Positions 14,965-26,643 of a DNA stretch of 64,000 nucleotides are shown one piece after another; within the stretch, counting starts at the first letter, position 1, and every line of letters begins with the position of its first letter. Made by a program: the position numbers and the translations under genes. The stretch spans positions 72,226,100 through 72,290,099 of the forward strand of contig OZ026620.1 in assembly GCA_964020975.1 (NCBI GenBank). Direction: 5' to 3'. The notes beneath the pieces were generated by a model. It saw nothing but the letters and a program-made list of their open reading frames with translations, was not told the origin of the DNA and made no database searches. The DNA is from Hermodice carunculata (Eukaryota > Annelida > Polychaeta > Eunicida > Amphinomidae).

Positions 14965-16436
14965 TTATTTTTAGTTCCGCCGACTCGTCAGTCAGCTGAG
15001 CTTATCTTATGGTCTGCCGTCCGTCAACAATTCACATTTTTGACTTCTTCTCCGAAACCGTCTGCCAGATCCACTTTTACCAGGAAGGGGGGGGGGATAT
15101 GGCTTGGGTGGGTCTCTACCAAGTTTGTTCAAATGGTCACGGTCCAGTGATTTTTGGATTTTTTAATGAATTTTTTTTGTTCATTTTTTGGGGGAAATCT
15201 TAAGAATTCTTCTCCGAAACCGCTTGGCCAATTGCTTTGAAATTGCATAGGGTCACCTGTGGGGACTCTCAGACCTTAAGTTGTTCAATAAGTGGCGCTG
15301 CGATTTTTTTTTTTTTTTTTTTAATTAATTTTTATGCATTTTCGCTATTTTCGACTCCTTATCCCAAACCTTATCTCAGATTGTGCTGAAACTTGGTAGA
15401 AATGTTCCTTGTGGAAGGGTCACACAAGATTTTTCAGTAGGAAGCGTTGCTGTGGATCCCTAGTTTTTAACGATTCTATTTTTCAATTTTGGTGCTTACT
15501 GGTCAATGCATACGTTCCTATTGATAACTATGTAAGCCAATGGGGATTGCAATGATAATCTCCAAAACCAGCATCCAGATTCACAGCAAACCTAATGGGG
15601 ATGTGCCTTGGGTGTATCTGTACCAATTATGTTCAAATGGGCATGATCCAGTAATTTCCTTTATTTATTTCCTTTTTTTGTTGTTGCTTTTACATGCCTA
15701 TTGATTACCATGCAAGTCAATGGGGATTGCAAAGTCAATAGGGTTTGCAATGTTAATTGTGAATTTTTCACTTTTTCTCCGAAACCATCAGCCAGATCCA
15801 CTTCAAAGTTGGTGGGGAAATGCCTTGGGTGGGTCTCTACTATGTTTGTTCAAACGGCCACAGTCCAATGATTTTTGGATTTTTTATGAAATTTTTATTA
15901 TTTTGGGGGAAATCTTAAAAAATCTTCTTCTCTGAAATTGTTTGACGAATTGCTTTGAAATTGCATGCGGACACTTCGGGGACCCCAAGGCTTTAAGATT
16001 TTCAGTAGGTGGCGCTGTGATTTATTTCCATTTTTTATGTATTTTTGTGCGTTTTCACTATTTTTGACTTCTCCATAAAACACTGTCTCAAATTGTGCTG
16101 AAACCTGGTAGAAATTTACCTTGTGGAAGGGTCACACAAGGTTGTTCACTAGGTGGTGTTTCTATGGATCCCTAATTTTTTCAATAAATTTTTCAATTTG
16201 GGTACTTATGTGTCACAGCATACATTCCTAATGATTACTGTGTAAGTCAATAGGCATTGCAATGGTAATTTCGCCAAATTTATATCACACTTTGTAGAAT
16301 TGTACCTTTGATAGGTCTCTAAAAATGTTATTCAAATGGTCACACTGCAATAATTTTTGCATAAATTTTTGGGTTATTTTTTTAAAATAAGCAGATGCAT
16401 GTCAGCTGAGCACAGGATCATCATGATCCTCTTGTT
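14965..16436 (+). repeat. 'CAGCTGAC' repeat element, copy 2, with 3' stem-loop end
   Basis: It starts TTAGTTCCGCCGACTCGTCAGTCAGCTGAGC. It holds three or more internal units with GCCTTGGGTGGGTCTCTAC and TTGTTCAAANGG, plus 'AGGTGGCGCTG' blocks. It ends at 16414-16436 with AGGATCA-TCA-TGATCCT, then CTTGTT. A T-run lies near 15305-15323. Same family as 12210-13482. Confidence 0.75.
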
Positions 16437-16489
16437 AATCACTGCATTAAGAATAATATAATCCCACAATTTCAATCAGCGTACCAAAG

Positions 16490-17245
16490 CAGGGATGCTC
16501 CTGTTCTGTCTTTCAATTTCTGAAAATTTACGACATGGTACTCAAAGCAATGGACGAAGGAAATACTGCCAAATTCGCCATATTGGATACTTGTCGTGCT
16601 TCTGATCATGTATGGCATAAAACACTCCTTCACAAGCTCCATTCAATAGGTGTTGGACAATACTTACTTGTCTGGTTAAAATTTTATTCGGAAAAATGAC
16701 GCTAACTTGTTGTAATGCAGGGGTCAATTTTGGATCCTGTGCTGTTCGATATAGGCCTATATTATGTCAATGACATATAAAGTTTAGTCAAGTCAAATAT
16801 TCGATTGTTTGCTGAGGACGCGTTCCTTTTTGTCAAGCTTATCAAAAAGAACAAAAAAATAGTTTTTACCCCGTAAGGGCGATCTATCTGCTCTATCTGT
16901 TTGGGCTGATCAATGGTTCGTCATTCTCAATGAAAACAAAACATTCACCATGACTTGCTCAAGATTAAAAAATGTGAAAATTTCAGTTTTTCTAAAAATC
17001 TGGTGTTTTGGGCTCTGAATCTCACAAACACTGTGGCGTGATTTTATCTTCTTAATGTTCCTGGGTAAATAACCTTTATAATGTGCAAGTGAAAGAAAGG
17101 AAACATATTGACTTCCTTTGTGGCATGAAATTCATACTTTAAAGAAAATCTCAGGAGAAGACGTCATTTATATGAGTGCTCCTGGAACACGTGACATTCT
17201 GTGGAAGAATTGTTCCCCAATATGCTCCAATAAATTTGAACAAAT
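16490..17245 (+). mobile_element. Second LINE fragment (RT domain), heavily decayed
   Basis: Plus-strand pieces read AILDTCRASDHVWHKTLLHKLHSIGV (16576-16660; the usual form is FLDxSKAFDxVWHxxLLxKL), then QGSILDPVLFDI near 16718, RLFAEDAFLFVKL near 16803, and further on CGVIFSS and IDFLCGMKF. These follow the order of a CR1/Jockey-like RT. The catalytic FADD is AED here, and stops and frameshifts are frequent, so the copy is dead. Confidence 0.8.
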
Positions 17246-17248
17246 GAT

Positions 17249-17350
17249 AGTTATAACATGTCACATGACCATTATGCCACATAATCAACGAGGTTGAAGA
17301 CTGAGTTGTTTATGATGGCATAATATGGTCATTGTGACATGTTGTAAATG
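17249..17350. repeat. ~100-base foldback hairpin
   Basis: TTATAACATGTCACATGACCATTATGCCA (17251-17279) is the reverse complement, with a few gaps, of 17316-17347. Inner words CATAATCAAC and GTTGTTTATG also pair, leaving a ~15-base loop near 17299. Probably a small MITE. Confidence 0.78.
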
Positions 17351-17620
17351 ACAAGTGACAAGTGTGGTAGGAACAGACCAAGATATTCCTAGGTGCATGA
17401 CATTTTTCCCCTTTTTTATGCATGGTGTAGTTCGCCACTTACGTACGTTGTCACAGTCAAAATTTGATTGCTTGCTCATGTATTTTCCACTTATTGATAT
17501 GGCAGCAGGAAGACCAGGTGGTGGAAGCCAAAATGACAGATATTTATGAATTGGGCAGTATTCCCACTCAGTAGTTATTATTTCAGGGGAGTACGTGCCA
17601 TAATGATGAGAGTGCATGCT

Positions 17621-18078
17621 GGTTACAGACCACAGTTGTGATTGGCTGGTTGCGCATCCCAACGGAGATAGTCCGTAATTGTGAAAATACTGTGTTTTCA
17701 GCATGCCGTAGCTTCTGTTTAGATAAAGTAAGCTAAGTCAGGTTTGCTGCATCGCAGAGTTGCTTCATTGGTGGCCATATAGGTGCACTGTCTTCCAGGC
17801 CAGGTGGGAACTTTATGGTGGGGACGGACAATGATATGACCCTGGCAGGAGCACAGTTCATACACCTGTATAAAGCTGCCATCCAGGTGTTGTTTCGTAT
17901 TTCAATGATCACAAATTAACGAGCTGGGAATTGCATGACAAAAATCTGTCCATATTTTTCTGACATTTTTATCTGTTAAATGCCGTTCACGGAATTTCAA
18001 AAATACCAAATGCTGATTTTTTAGACTGAAAAATGCTAATATGAAAAATAGAAGGATTTATAACTGTAGTCTGTGGCC
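17621..18078 (+). mobile_element. ~450-base TIR element (MITE-like), copy 1
   Basis: It begins GGTTACAGACCACAGTTG and ends AACTGTAGTCTGTGGCC, an inverted pair of about 17 bases. TGCT flanks both sides, a possible 4-base target duplication. Two more near-identical copies lie at 23440 and 26003. The interior has no transposase; short open frames in it recur between copies only because the DNA is conserved. Confidence 0.85.
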
Positions 18079-18141
18079 TGCTACAAGAAACCTATTGCAG
18101 GTAAAAAAGCAAAACATTTTTGGAATCTAGTTCACTTATTT

Positions 18142-19283
18142 TGTCTCCCGGTGGGAGCCGGGGGACATATTGTGTTGGTGCCCTTTTCTTCTGCTTCTGC
18201 TTCTTCTTGTTGTTCAGGTTCTTCAACACTTGGTTTCCGTGCGATAAGTCTTGAAGGACTCGACAGAATTTAAAGAAACTTTGTAGGATTATGTATCTAG
18301 GCAAGACCTAGGTTGGGATTGTATTTGGATGACCTTGAGCGAATTCTCAAGGTCACAGGGTCACTTATGTGAAATTGGTTTCAGTTCGATAAGTCATGAA
18401 GAACGTGATGGAATTTGATGAAACTTAATAGGATTACGTATCTTGGCAAGACCTAGGTTGGAATTGTATTTGGATGACCTTGAGTGAATTATCAAGGTCA
18501 CAGGGTCACTTATGTGAAATTTGTTTCTGTGCGATAAGTCTTGAAGAACATGATGGAATTTGAGGAAACTTAATAGGATGACGTATCTAGGCAAGACCAA
18601 GGTTGGGATTGTATTTGGATGACCTTGAGCGAATTCTCAAGGTCACAGGGTCACTTATGTGAAATTGGTTTCTGTGCGATGAGTCTTGAAGAACTTGATG
18701 GAATTTGATGAACCTTGGTAGAATTATGTATCTAGGCAAGGCCTAGTTTGGGATTGTATTTGGATGACCTTGAGCGAATTCTCAAGGTCACAGGGCCACT
18801 TATGTGAAATTGGTTTCAGTTCGATAAGTCATGAAAAACAGGATAGCATCTTGAAGAACATGATGGAATTTGAGGAAACTTAACAAGATTACATATCTTG
18901 GCAAGACCTAGGTTGGGATTGTATTTGGATGACCTTGAGCGAATTCTCAAGGTTAGAGGGTAACTTATGTGAAATTGGTGTCCATTTGATAAGTCATGAA
19001 GTACAGGATGGAATTTGATGAAACTTGGTAGGATTATGTATCAAGGTAAGACCAAGGTTGGTATTGTATTTTGGTGACCTTGAACTAATTTTGAAGGTCA
19101 CAGGGTCATTTATGTGATATTGGTTTCTCTGCAATAAGTCTCGAAGAACTTGATGAAAATTGCTAGAGTAATGTATGTAGGTGAGAGCTAAAATAGGATT
19201 GTAATTTTCAAGCAATTTTGGTCATTTGTAATTTGTTATCACCTGTAGCTTATTCAGAGATGTAAGTGTTCCACCGGGAGACA
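18142..19283 (+). mobile_element. Array element with inverted ends and ~145-base units
   Basis: The left end TGTCTCCCGGTGGGA and right end TCCACCGGGAGACA are inverted repeats. Between them lie about seven units of ~145 bases with GATGACCTTGAGCGAATTC, TCAAGGTCACAGGGTCA and CGATAAGTCTTGAAGAAC. This shape, short ends around a tandem core, resembles the 'pearl'/Helentron-associated elements of bivalves; that assignment is inference. Confidence 0.78.
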
Positions 19284-20614
19284 TTTGATTTGCTGTTCGA
19301 AAATCAGTCTGTTCTAGTTTTTTTTCAAGGTTCATGCACGGCATGGAGACTGATCAGGTGTTATAAATTGAGTCATGTACATCAGCTTACATTATGCCAG
19401 CAGTGATATCATGACAGATGACTTAGAAAATTCATCGAATATACATACGTCTGTACTATTTCAAGTCCTTTGGTCATCTGCACAGATCCTGCTAGAACAA
19501 TGCCTTAGTTTGGGCTGTTCAACGGAATGAGTCAACAACAGCTGTTTCTACAACACTCTGCCTGTAGGTCATGCTGCACTGCACAACACTAGCAATGCTA
19601 TTGTGTAAAAAGTGTTCATTATGTGTTTCCTTCACTTGTTATTTAGTAGTAAAGGAAGACCATAATCCACACTTTTCACAGAAAGAATTGGTTATGTTAT
19701 ATAATCAACACTTTTTCCGGCTCCCAATTTGTCGGTTCCTACCACCCATGTAACAAGTACAATTAGTGGCCGGCGTTTAAGCAGTTGCGCTCTAACCAAG
19801 AGTAACAAAGCTTATCCCCACCAGTAACAACACGAGGCATAGAAACAAAATTCCCACAATATTCTGCTTCCATATACAAACGTGTGCTTGCCGAGCACCT
19901 GTGGAAAATAACAATCCTTTTTTGACTGAATGCAATAAATATGATACATTACGCAGAAAAATTTTAAAACCTTTTCAGTAAGAGAGCATCGTAAATAGAG
20001 ATATCCTTTATTTGGTAATGCAGACAAATGGAAAGATTGTAATGTAAAGTTACTTGACTGTGCACTGTGCAGTTGGTCTTAAAATCAAACATCTTCAGTA
20101 CAGATAAATTATGGCTGTGGCACTTGTTTCTTTCCAGCTTTGTTTCCTTACCTTATCTTCACCATACTACTGTATTGTGAATGTGTAAGAAAGATGGTTT
20201 TATAGAGTTACTTAGAGCGGGGGGGGGGGGGGGGGGACTTATTGCGGAAAAATCTTCCTTTGAATTACCATCTTCAATAAACTGATTGCGAAACAGCACG
20301 GATGAAGAGTTGGTAAAACAAATGAGATCTGGGCATGCCTGAAAGGGTCAGACTGCAGTCTGAAGAGGGCACAGTCTGTCTCTAAGAAAAATGTGCTGGT
20401 TACTTGACCACAGCACTTCGAATGAAGATACTTTGTTTGTTCCTCCATTGTGGCCACAACCAGGTGACAGTTACCGAACTCATCAGCTCTGGCACCTCTC
20501 TCTGCTCATGCGCAATGGAACTTGAACCAGAGGTTGGAGAAAGCTTGGTGATGCAGTAGTTATTCCTCGTCTGTCAGGGTATGCATATTGTAGTGTTAAG
20601 TTGAATTCAAGATT
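19284..20614. other. Spacer without recognised gene, with an 18-base G run
   Basis: No coding support. An uninterrupted run of 18 Gs lies at 20219-20236. A short open frame at 19571-19753 matches nothing I know. Confidence 0.5.
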
Positions 20615-22297
20615 ATGTCTCCCGACCTTCTAAGAAGGTGGGGTAATTAGCTTTGCTCATGTCGGGCAATCGGTCGTTAGAGAGGCTATGGTTTCCGCAG
20701 AATAAGTAATGAAGTTTCTGAGATGGGGCTTTGGTAGTGCCGAGGTATATACTCCTAAATAAGTGCTTAATGAAGTTTGAAAGGGGCTGACCTTGACTTT
20801 ATTCGCTAGGTCATGGAGGTAGTATAGCAATTGTTGGTTTCTGCACGATAACTACAAATATTTTTATGATGGGACCTGAATATTGCACAGGGTTATAGAC
20901 CTTATCCAGGGCTCGGTCCTGTTTGAAGGTGGGTGACCGTGACCTAAATTGAAAAGTTACAAGCTCACTTGAGTGAACTTTGTTTCTGCATGGTAACTCA
21001 GAATTTAAGTTATGGCTTCAATATTGCAGATGGTAATAGTCCCCAATTACGCCGTGGTCATGTTAGAAAATTGATGTCCATGACCAAATTCCCAAGGTCA
21101 CCAACTAGAGTCCTATTAGTGATCTTGGTTGCTGCATAATAATTAAAGATATTTTTGACCTAGGGTTTTCATATTGCACAGGAATATCGCATCCTCACTG
21201 CATCATCACGCAGAATTTAGCATGGGATATCAATATCACACATTATAATTGTCCTGTATGGTGGCTTGCTAAAGTTAGAACATAGAAAGATAACCTTGAT
21301 CCAATTCTCAAGGTCACTTCACAGGTTGGTATACTGTGGTTTTTGTATCATACCTCAAAAAGTGTTTGAGAAAGGACTTTGATAGAGCCCAAGTATATAC
21401 TCCTTAGTTGAGCTAGGTGAGGTTTGAAGATGGTTTCTTTGGCCGTATTACCAAGGTTACAGAGGACAGAGGTACTAAAGTAAGTGTCTGTTTCCATGTG
21501 ATAACTTAAAAAGTGTTTATAATAGCACTTATATATTGCACGGGATTATTGACCTTATCCAGGGCTAGGACAGGGTTGAAGATGGATAATTTGACCGAAT
21601 TTAAAGGTCAGAAGGTCACGTAAGTGTACTTGGTTTCTGGATTGTAACTCAGATGTTAAGTTGTGAATTCAATATTGTGCATGGTCAAAGTCCTCAATAG
21701 GGGCTTGGTCATCTTAGGAGATGGAAGAGCTTGACAGAATTCCCAAGATCACCATGTAGAATGGTATTAGTGAACATGGTTTCCGCATAATAACTAAAAT
21801 CATTTTTGACCTAGGGCTTCCATATTTCACAGGAATATAGCCTTTTGTAAGAGCTATTTCAGGTTTTGAAATGGGTGAAATTGAGTCAATTCCCTTGCTC
21901 ACAGAGCCACACTACTGAATTTAGTTTCTGCCTAATAACTGCTTAGGTGTTTTGAACCAGAGCTTTTATTTTGTAAAACGTTTATGGTCATCTATTTGGG
22001 CTAGATCACCTTCAGAGAAGGGTGACCCTGACCTAATTTCAATGGTCATAAGGCCACTTTATTAAATATGGTTTCTGCAGCCTAACGCACAATTTAACCT
22101 AGGATATTAATATTGAACATGATTATTGTCCTGTACAGGGGCTTATCAAGGTTAATGCATAGATAGTCTTGATCCAATTCTCAAGGTCACCTCATAGGCT
22201 GGTAGACTGGTTTCTGCACCAAACCTCTAGAAGTTTGTGAGATACATGTAGGACTTCGGTTTGGGGGCATCTATGTTTTACAAACATGTCTTTTGTT
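20615..22297 (+). repeat. Tandem-array element, ~150-base diverged units
   Basis: It opens with TGTCTCCCGACC and a CCTTC-TAA-GAAGG hairpin. Diverged units carry GGTTTCTGCANNATAACT, TTTGAAGATGG, GACCTTGAC and CAAGGTCAC. It ends near 22273-22297 with the small stem ATGTTT-TAC-AAACAT and GTCTTTTGTT. The units are too drifted for a firm count; about ten. Confidence 0.65.
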
Positions 22298-22990
22298 ATT
22301 TATTTTTGTTTATTTTGCTGACTGCAAATCTGACATTGGCTCATATTTTGGTACTGGTGGATAGGCACATGTATATCATTAAACATTAATACGAGAGTAC
22401 ATATTGGGTTTATTTGAGTATTTTGAGCTGGATGACATTGAAAGGTCAAACTTGCATATTGCCTTACATCTAAGTAATGGTCAATTGTCTTTGTTACTAT
22501 TAAGCATTAATAGGAAAGCACATACACGTCTGTGAAAACTCGTTGAACCCCATGCTTTAAAAGTCACTGGATGAAAAAAAAATCAAGTTGTATTCCAGAG
22601 TGTTTGTGGATTTGAATATTTATCGTACATATATGTATGCTTTATCCCTACATATCAGAGATTAACTCTGTCACTACCACATTTTTGACCGAGTTAACAG
22701 AAAATCTGTTGACCTGGACCATTATATATTTTGTGTCATTACAGCCATGCGGGTATTTGAAAAGAATTTTTTTTACAACGAACGTGAATGTAGCACCCTA
22801 ATTGTACGTTAGAGGAGTTATTTTTAAGTAGTGTTACAGTTGACACAGAAGGAGTTATAGTGTTACATTAATTGAATGTTGACATATTTGACAAATAGTC
22901 AGTTTGCCTGGTAACTCGACAAGTGTTCATCAGATACGGAAAAAATTGAATTCTGGTGAGCATCAGAAGACTGAGATTGTAATTGTCCTC
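22298..22990. other. Spacer without recognised gene
   Basis: AT-rich; nothing supported on either strand. Confidence 0.5.
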
Positions 22991-23405
22991 TGCCACCGAA
23001 GGTGGCATAGGGTGACATAGAGTAAGTGGGGATAGGGGCAGTGTCCATCCATCCATCCGTTAGTCCGTCCGTCGGCTGGCAGCATATCTCCAGAATCCTA
23101 AGGGATAGAATAATCAAATGTATACCAGAGATACATCATGCCACAGGCATGTGTGCTGTGCATTGTTTTTGGCCCAAGGCCATAACAATTTTCGTCTGTC
23201 TGGCAGCACATCTCTAGAACCCTTAGAGATAGAATAGAATGACGAAAATTATGCCAGAGATGCATGATACCTTGACCTATTTTCAAGGTCACAGGGCCCA
23301 AGAACATACCACTGTTTGTGCATCCAGACATGCTGTATACATTGTATAGCTTTCTCCTGTATATTGTGTGTATATTGTGGCAGGGGACATAGTTCCTTTG
23401 GATAA
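22991..23405 (+). repeat. Short array element with 5' hairpin
   Basis: It starts with the hairpin TGCCACC-GAA-GGTGGCA, then ATCCATCC/GTCCGTCC tracts and two units about 125 bases apart that begin near CTGGCAGCATATCTC and carry GGGATAGAATAATCAAA. A TTTTCAAGGTCACAGGG word follows. Same general class as the other arrays here. Confidence 0.6.
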
Positions 23406-23439
23406 CGGTGCAATTGTTAAGATTTGTAGATCAGCTTGA

Positions 23440-23897
23440 GGTTACAGACTACAGTTGTGATTGGCTGGATGCGCATCCCAACGGAGATAGTCCGTAATTG
23501 TGAAAATACTGTGTTTTCAGCATGCTGTAGCTTCTGTTAAAATAAAGTTAGCTAAGTCAGGTTTGCTGCATTGCAGAGTTGCTTCATTGGTGGTCATATA
23601 GGTGCGCTGTCTTCCAAGCCAGGTGGGAACTTTATGGTGGGGAAGGACAATGATGTGACCCTGGCAAGAGCACAGTTCATACACCTGTATAAAGCTGCCA
23701 TCCAGGTGTTGTTTCGTATTGCAATTATTACAAATTAACGAGCTGGGAATTGTATGACAAAAATCCGTCCATATTTTTCTGACATTTTTATCTGTTAAAT
23801 GCCGTTCACGGAATTTCAAAATACCAAAATGCTGATTTTTTAGACTGAAAAATGCTAATATGAAAAATAGAAGGATTTATAACTGTAGTCTGTGGCC
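23440..23897 (+). mobile_element. ~450-base TIR element (MITE-like), copy 2
   Basis: Near-identical to 17621-18078, with ends GGTTACAGACTACAGTT and AACTGTAGTCTGTGGCC. Substitutions are scattered (for example TTTAGATAAAGT against TTAAAATAAAGT). No clear target duplication. Confidence 0.87.
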
Positions 23898-26002
23898 TAT
23901 TAGGGCTAACTCTGTATGTATTGGGACCCACATGGTCATGTTGTTATTATATTATCGTCCATCAAGCAAGTTAAAAATGGGAAGTCAGCACTCTTTGACA
24001 GCTGCCTGGACAATTTTGAGTGATCCTAACAATTTTTACATGGATGGAGAATGCAAGATATGGTCCTGGGACTGTAGATCAAAAGGCAAATGGTTCGGGC
24101 TATGGTATTGTGTACCTCAGGCCAGCTTATGAAAGGAGAGAAGGAAGTTTTACACCCAAAGATCGGCTGTGAATATCAAGTTTAACAGTCTCAATTTTCT
24201 AAAAATTCGTGAAGTATCACATTTATGTCACAAATCATTGTGCATAGACATGTTGCACCTATCAGTGGAACCACACTGCACAGATAATAACAGGATTCGC
24301 TGCAAGACATTTAACAAGTGCACAGGCTATGCGTCCTTTGCTGACTGCTTGGTAGATAGATAGCTTCCATAGCCGTTTGTATTTAGCGATACCTCACAGG
24401 TACCACACAGGTAATCATATGTGTGTATGAGAAATTAACAATGCTAATATGATATGAATAAATTATGCTAATCCCATTGATATGAAATTTAGTGACCCAC
24501 TGTTTCAAACTTTTAATTTTGTGGCATTGTCTTTGTAGGCGTACAGCCTCCATTCATATGCAGAGCTGTTTATACAAAATCATGTCAAAGTGATTTTCGG
24601 CATACCAGAAAAAAAATGCGCATTGTTTGTCAGTAGAGCTTTACAAATCTTAGGTAAAATGTAAATTTCTTTGTTTTTTGGTTTTTTTTTTGTTTCTCCC
24701 CCCCCACCCACCCCCTTTTATTTTTATTTTATTTTTTTTGGTAGACAAAAGCTTGTCATATATTTGTATCATTTGACTGGGGTAAATCATTTAAAATCAG
24801 GCATGCTGACTTTGTTGAGCTGTTGAGTTCATCAGCATATTATTTTCACATAAATGAATCAATTTATATCCATGAACATGGATGGCAGCACTTATGAACT
24901 GCAGATTTTATAACTTTTACCAAGCTAGTGTACATAGGTGGCAAAACATTTGCACTTCAACATACAACCACATATAATTATAAGAGTTTCATAAAGTGAA
25001 ATAAGGGAAAAAAAGTTAGCTTCCACTATTAAAACACTTGCCTGAAAACACTTGCGCCTGATAATTGGATTGATAATTGGATGCTTATCAAATTTAAAAT
25101 CAGAGCACTTGTGAATACAAATATGCATTTATGATATTGGAGTAACTGTACAAACTTTTGTCATTTTCTATCTGATATGTGCACATACACCAGAAACCAT
25201 GTCAATGAACCACAACTTATACAGTCTACTGCAGAAAAAAAAGGCATAGCACTATTGGTTTGTGGAAGCTGGATCACCCAACTGCCCTCCTAATGTTCAA
25301 ACAAAGGGCGCGTTAAAATTCCATAATTTTAGTACCAAAAAACATAATTTGCTGAATACTGCTACTCTAATCTGTGACCTACTGGTCTTAAACTGTGCAC
25401 TTTGATGGGCTAATAATGTTTAAACACTGAAACTGTTCCATTGTCTGCCATAATTCAGATTATATCAGGAAAATACTGCCATAATGACTGGTAATAGATG
25501 CTGACTTGGTGTAACTGATACTCCCCCCATCCGCCATTAATGTCTCAGCAGTGATAGATGTCATATTTTTTGTAGACAAATGTTACGAATCTATCCGTAA
25601 ATAGTAAAAAAATCACCAATTTCACCCAAAAATTCATAAAATTTTAGCGATATATTCAAATTTGGGTTTAAAATTAAGGGGTGGGGCATTGTAATTTGAT
25701 CTCTCATTGTAAGGGCAGGACATGCAGGCAAGTGATTATGGGTTTGCATCATAGCCCATTGTGTATCGTATTCATATTGGACAGAAAAGAATTGATTGGA
25801 TGCAATTATATAATTTTCCTCAAAATTTTAATTAATTATTTTATTTGTCATAAAAACTGATTTTTCAGATTAAAAGGTTGCTTGCAAAAAATGTTGATAT
25901 TTTCTTTAATATTGAAGTTTGGTGAAGTTAATGCAAATCCTTTGCAGAAAACAAGTTGTGGCTTCAGTTAAACAAGTTTTAAAAATTTTGATGAGTCTAT
26001 TA
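23898..26002. other. Spacer without recognised gene
   Basis: Short open frames near 23860-24363 match nothing known. C-rich and T-rich tracts lie at 24670-24740. This could hold an upstream non-coding exon or promoter of the helicase gene, but nothing in the sequence proves it. Confidence 0.45.
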
Positions 26003-26452
26003 GGTTACAGACTACAGTTGTGATTGGCTGGTTGCGCAACCCTACGGAGATAGTCCGTAATTGTGAAAATACTGTGTTTTCAGCATGCTGTAGCTTCTGT
26101 TTAAATAAAGTTAGCTAAGTCAGGTTTGCTGCATCGCAGAGTTGCTTCATTGGTGGTCATATGGGTGCGCTGTCTTCCAGGCCAGGTGGGAACTTTATGG
26201 TGGGGAAGGACAATGATGTGACCCTAGCAAGAGCACAGCTCATACACCTGTATAAAGCTGCCATCCAGGTGTTGTTTCGTATTGCAATTATTACAAGCTG
26301 GGAATTGTATGACAAAAATCCGTCCATATTTTTCTGACATTTTTATTTGTTAAATGCCGTTCACGGAATTTCAAAATACCAAAATGCTGATTTTTTAGAC
26401 TGAAAAATGCTAATATAAAAAATAGAAGGATTTATAACTGCAGTCTGTCGCC
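26003..26452 (+). mobile_element. ~450-base TIR element (MITE-like), copy 3
   Basis: Third copy, beginning GGTTACAGACTACAGTTG and ending AACTGCAGTCTGTCGCC. It lacks about 9 bases around 26296 present in the other two. It lies only ~140 bases upstream of the helicase exon. Confidence 0.87.
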
Positions 26453-26576
26453 TTGATCCATATACTGACCTGCCTACTGATAACAACACAAATTATGCTG
26501 AAACTTTTTGAAGAGAATACCTGTGTGTAAAACTGGATATTTCTCATTTGATTTTGATGAAACTTCATTTCTTATT

Positions 26577-26592
26577 TCTTTTTATTTTTCAG
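26577..26592 (+). promoter_or_regulatory. Probable 3' splice acceptor before the helicase exon
   Basis: A T-rich tract (TTCTTTTTATTTTTCAG) ends in AG at 26592. The exon then starts GTCCCAGCAGG. In the helicase frame a TAA at 26635 lies between this point and the ATG at 26644, so the first part of the exon would be 5' UTR and an upstream non-coding exon is implied. Confidence 0.55.
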
Positions 26593-26643
26593 GTCCCAGC
26601 AGGTGTACATGAAGAAATACAAAGAGGGCCAAGGTAAAGAGAT

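Noticed and set aside
17285-17704. Open frames overlapping the ~450-base TIR element copies (also 23517-23819)
   Set aside because: The frames are not preserved across the three copies; conservation is at DNA level.
18300-19240. Regularly spaced repeats that could suggest a CRISPR array
   Set aside because: Units are ~145 bases and repeat throughout with no unique spacers; the locus is eukaryotic.
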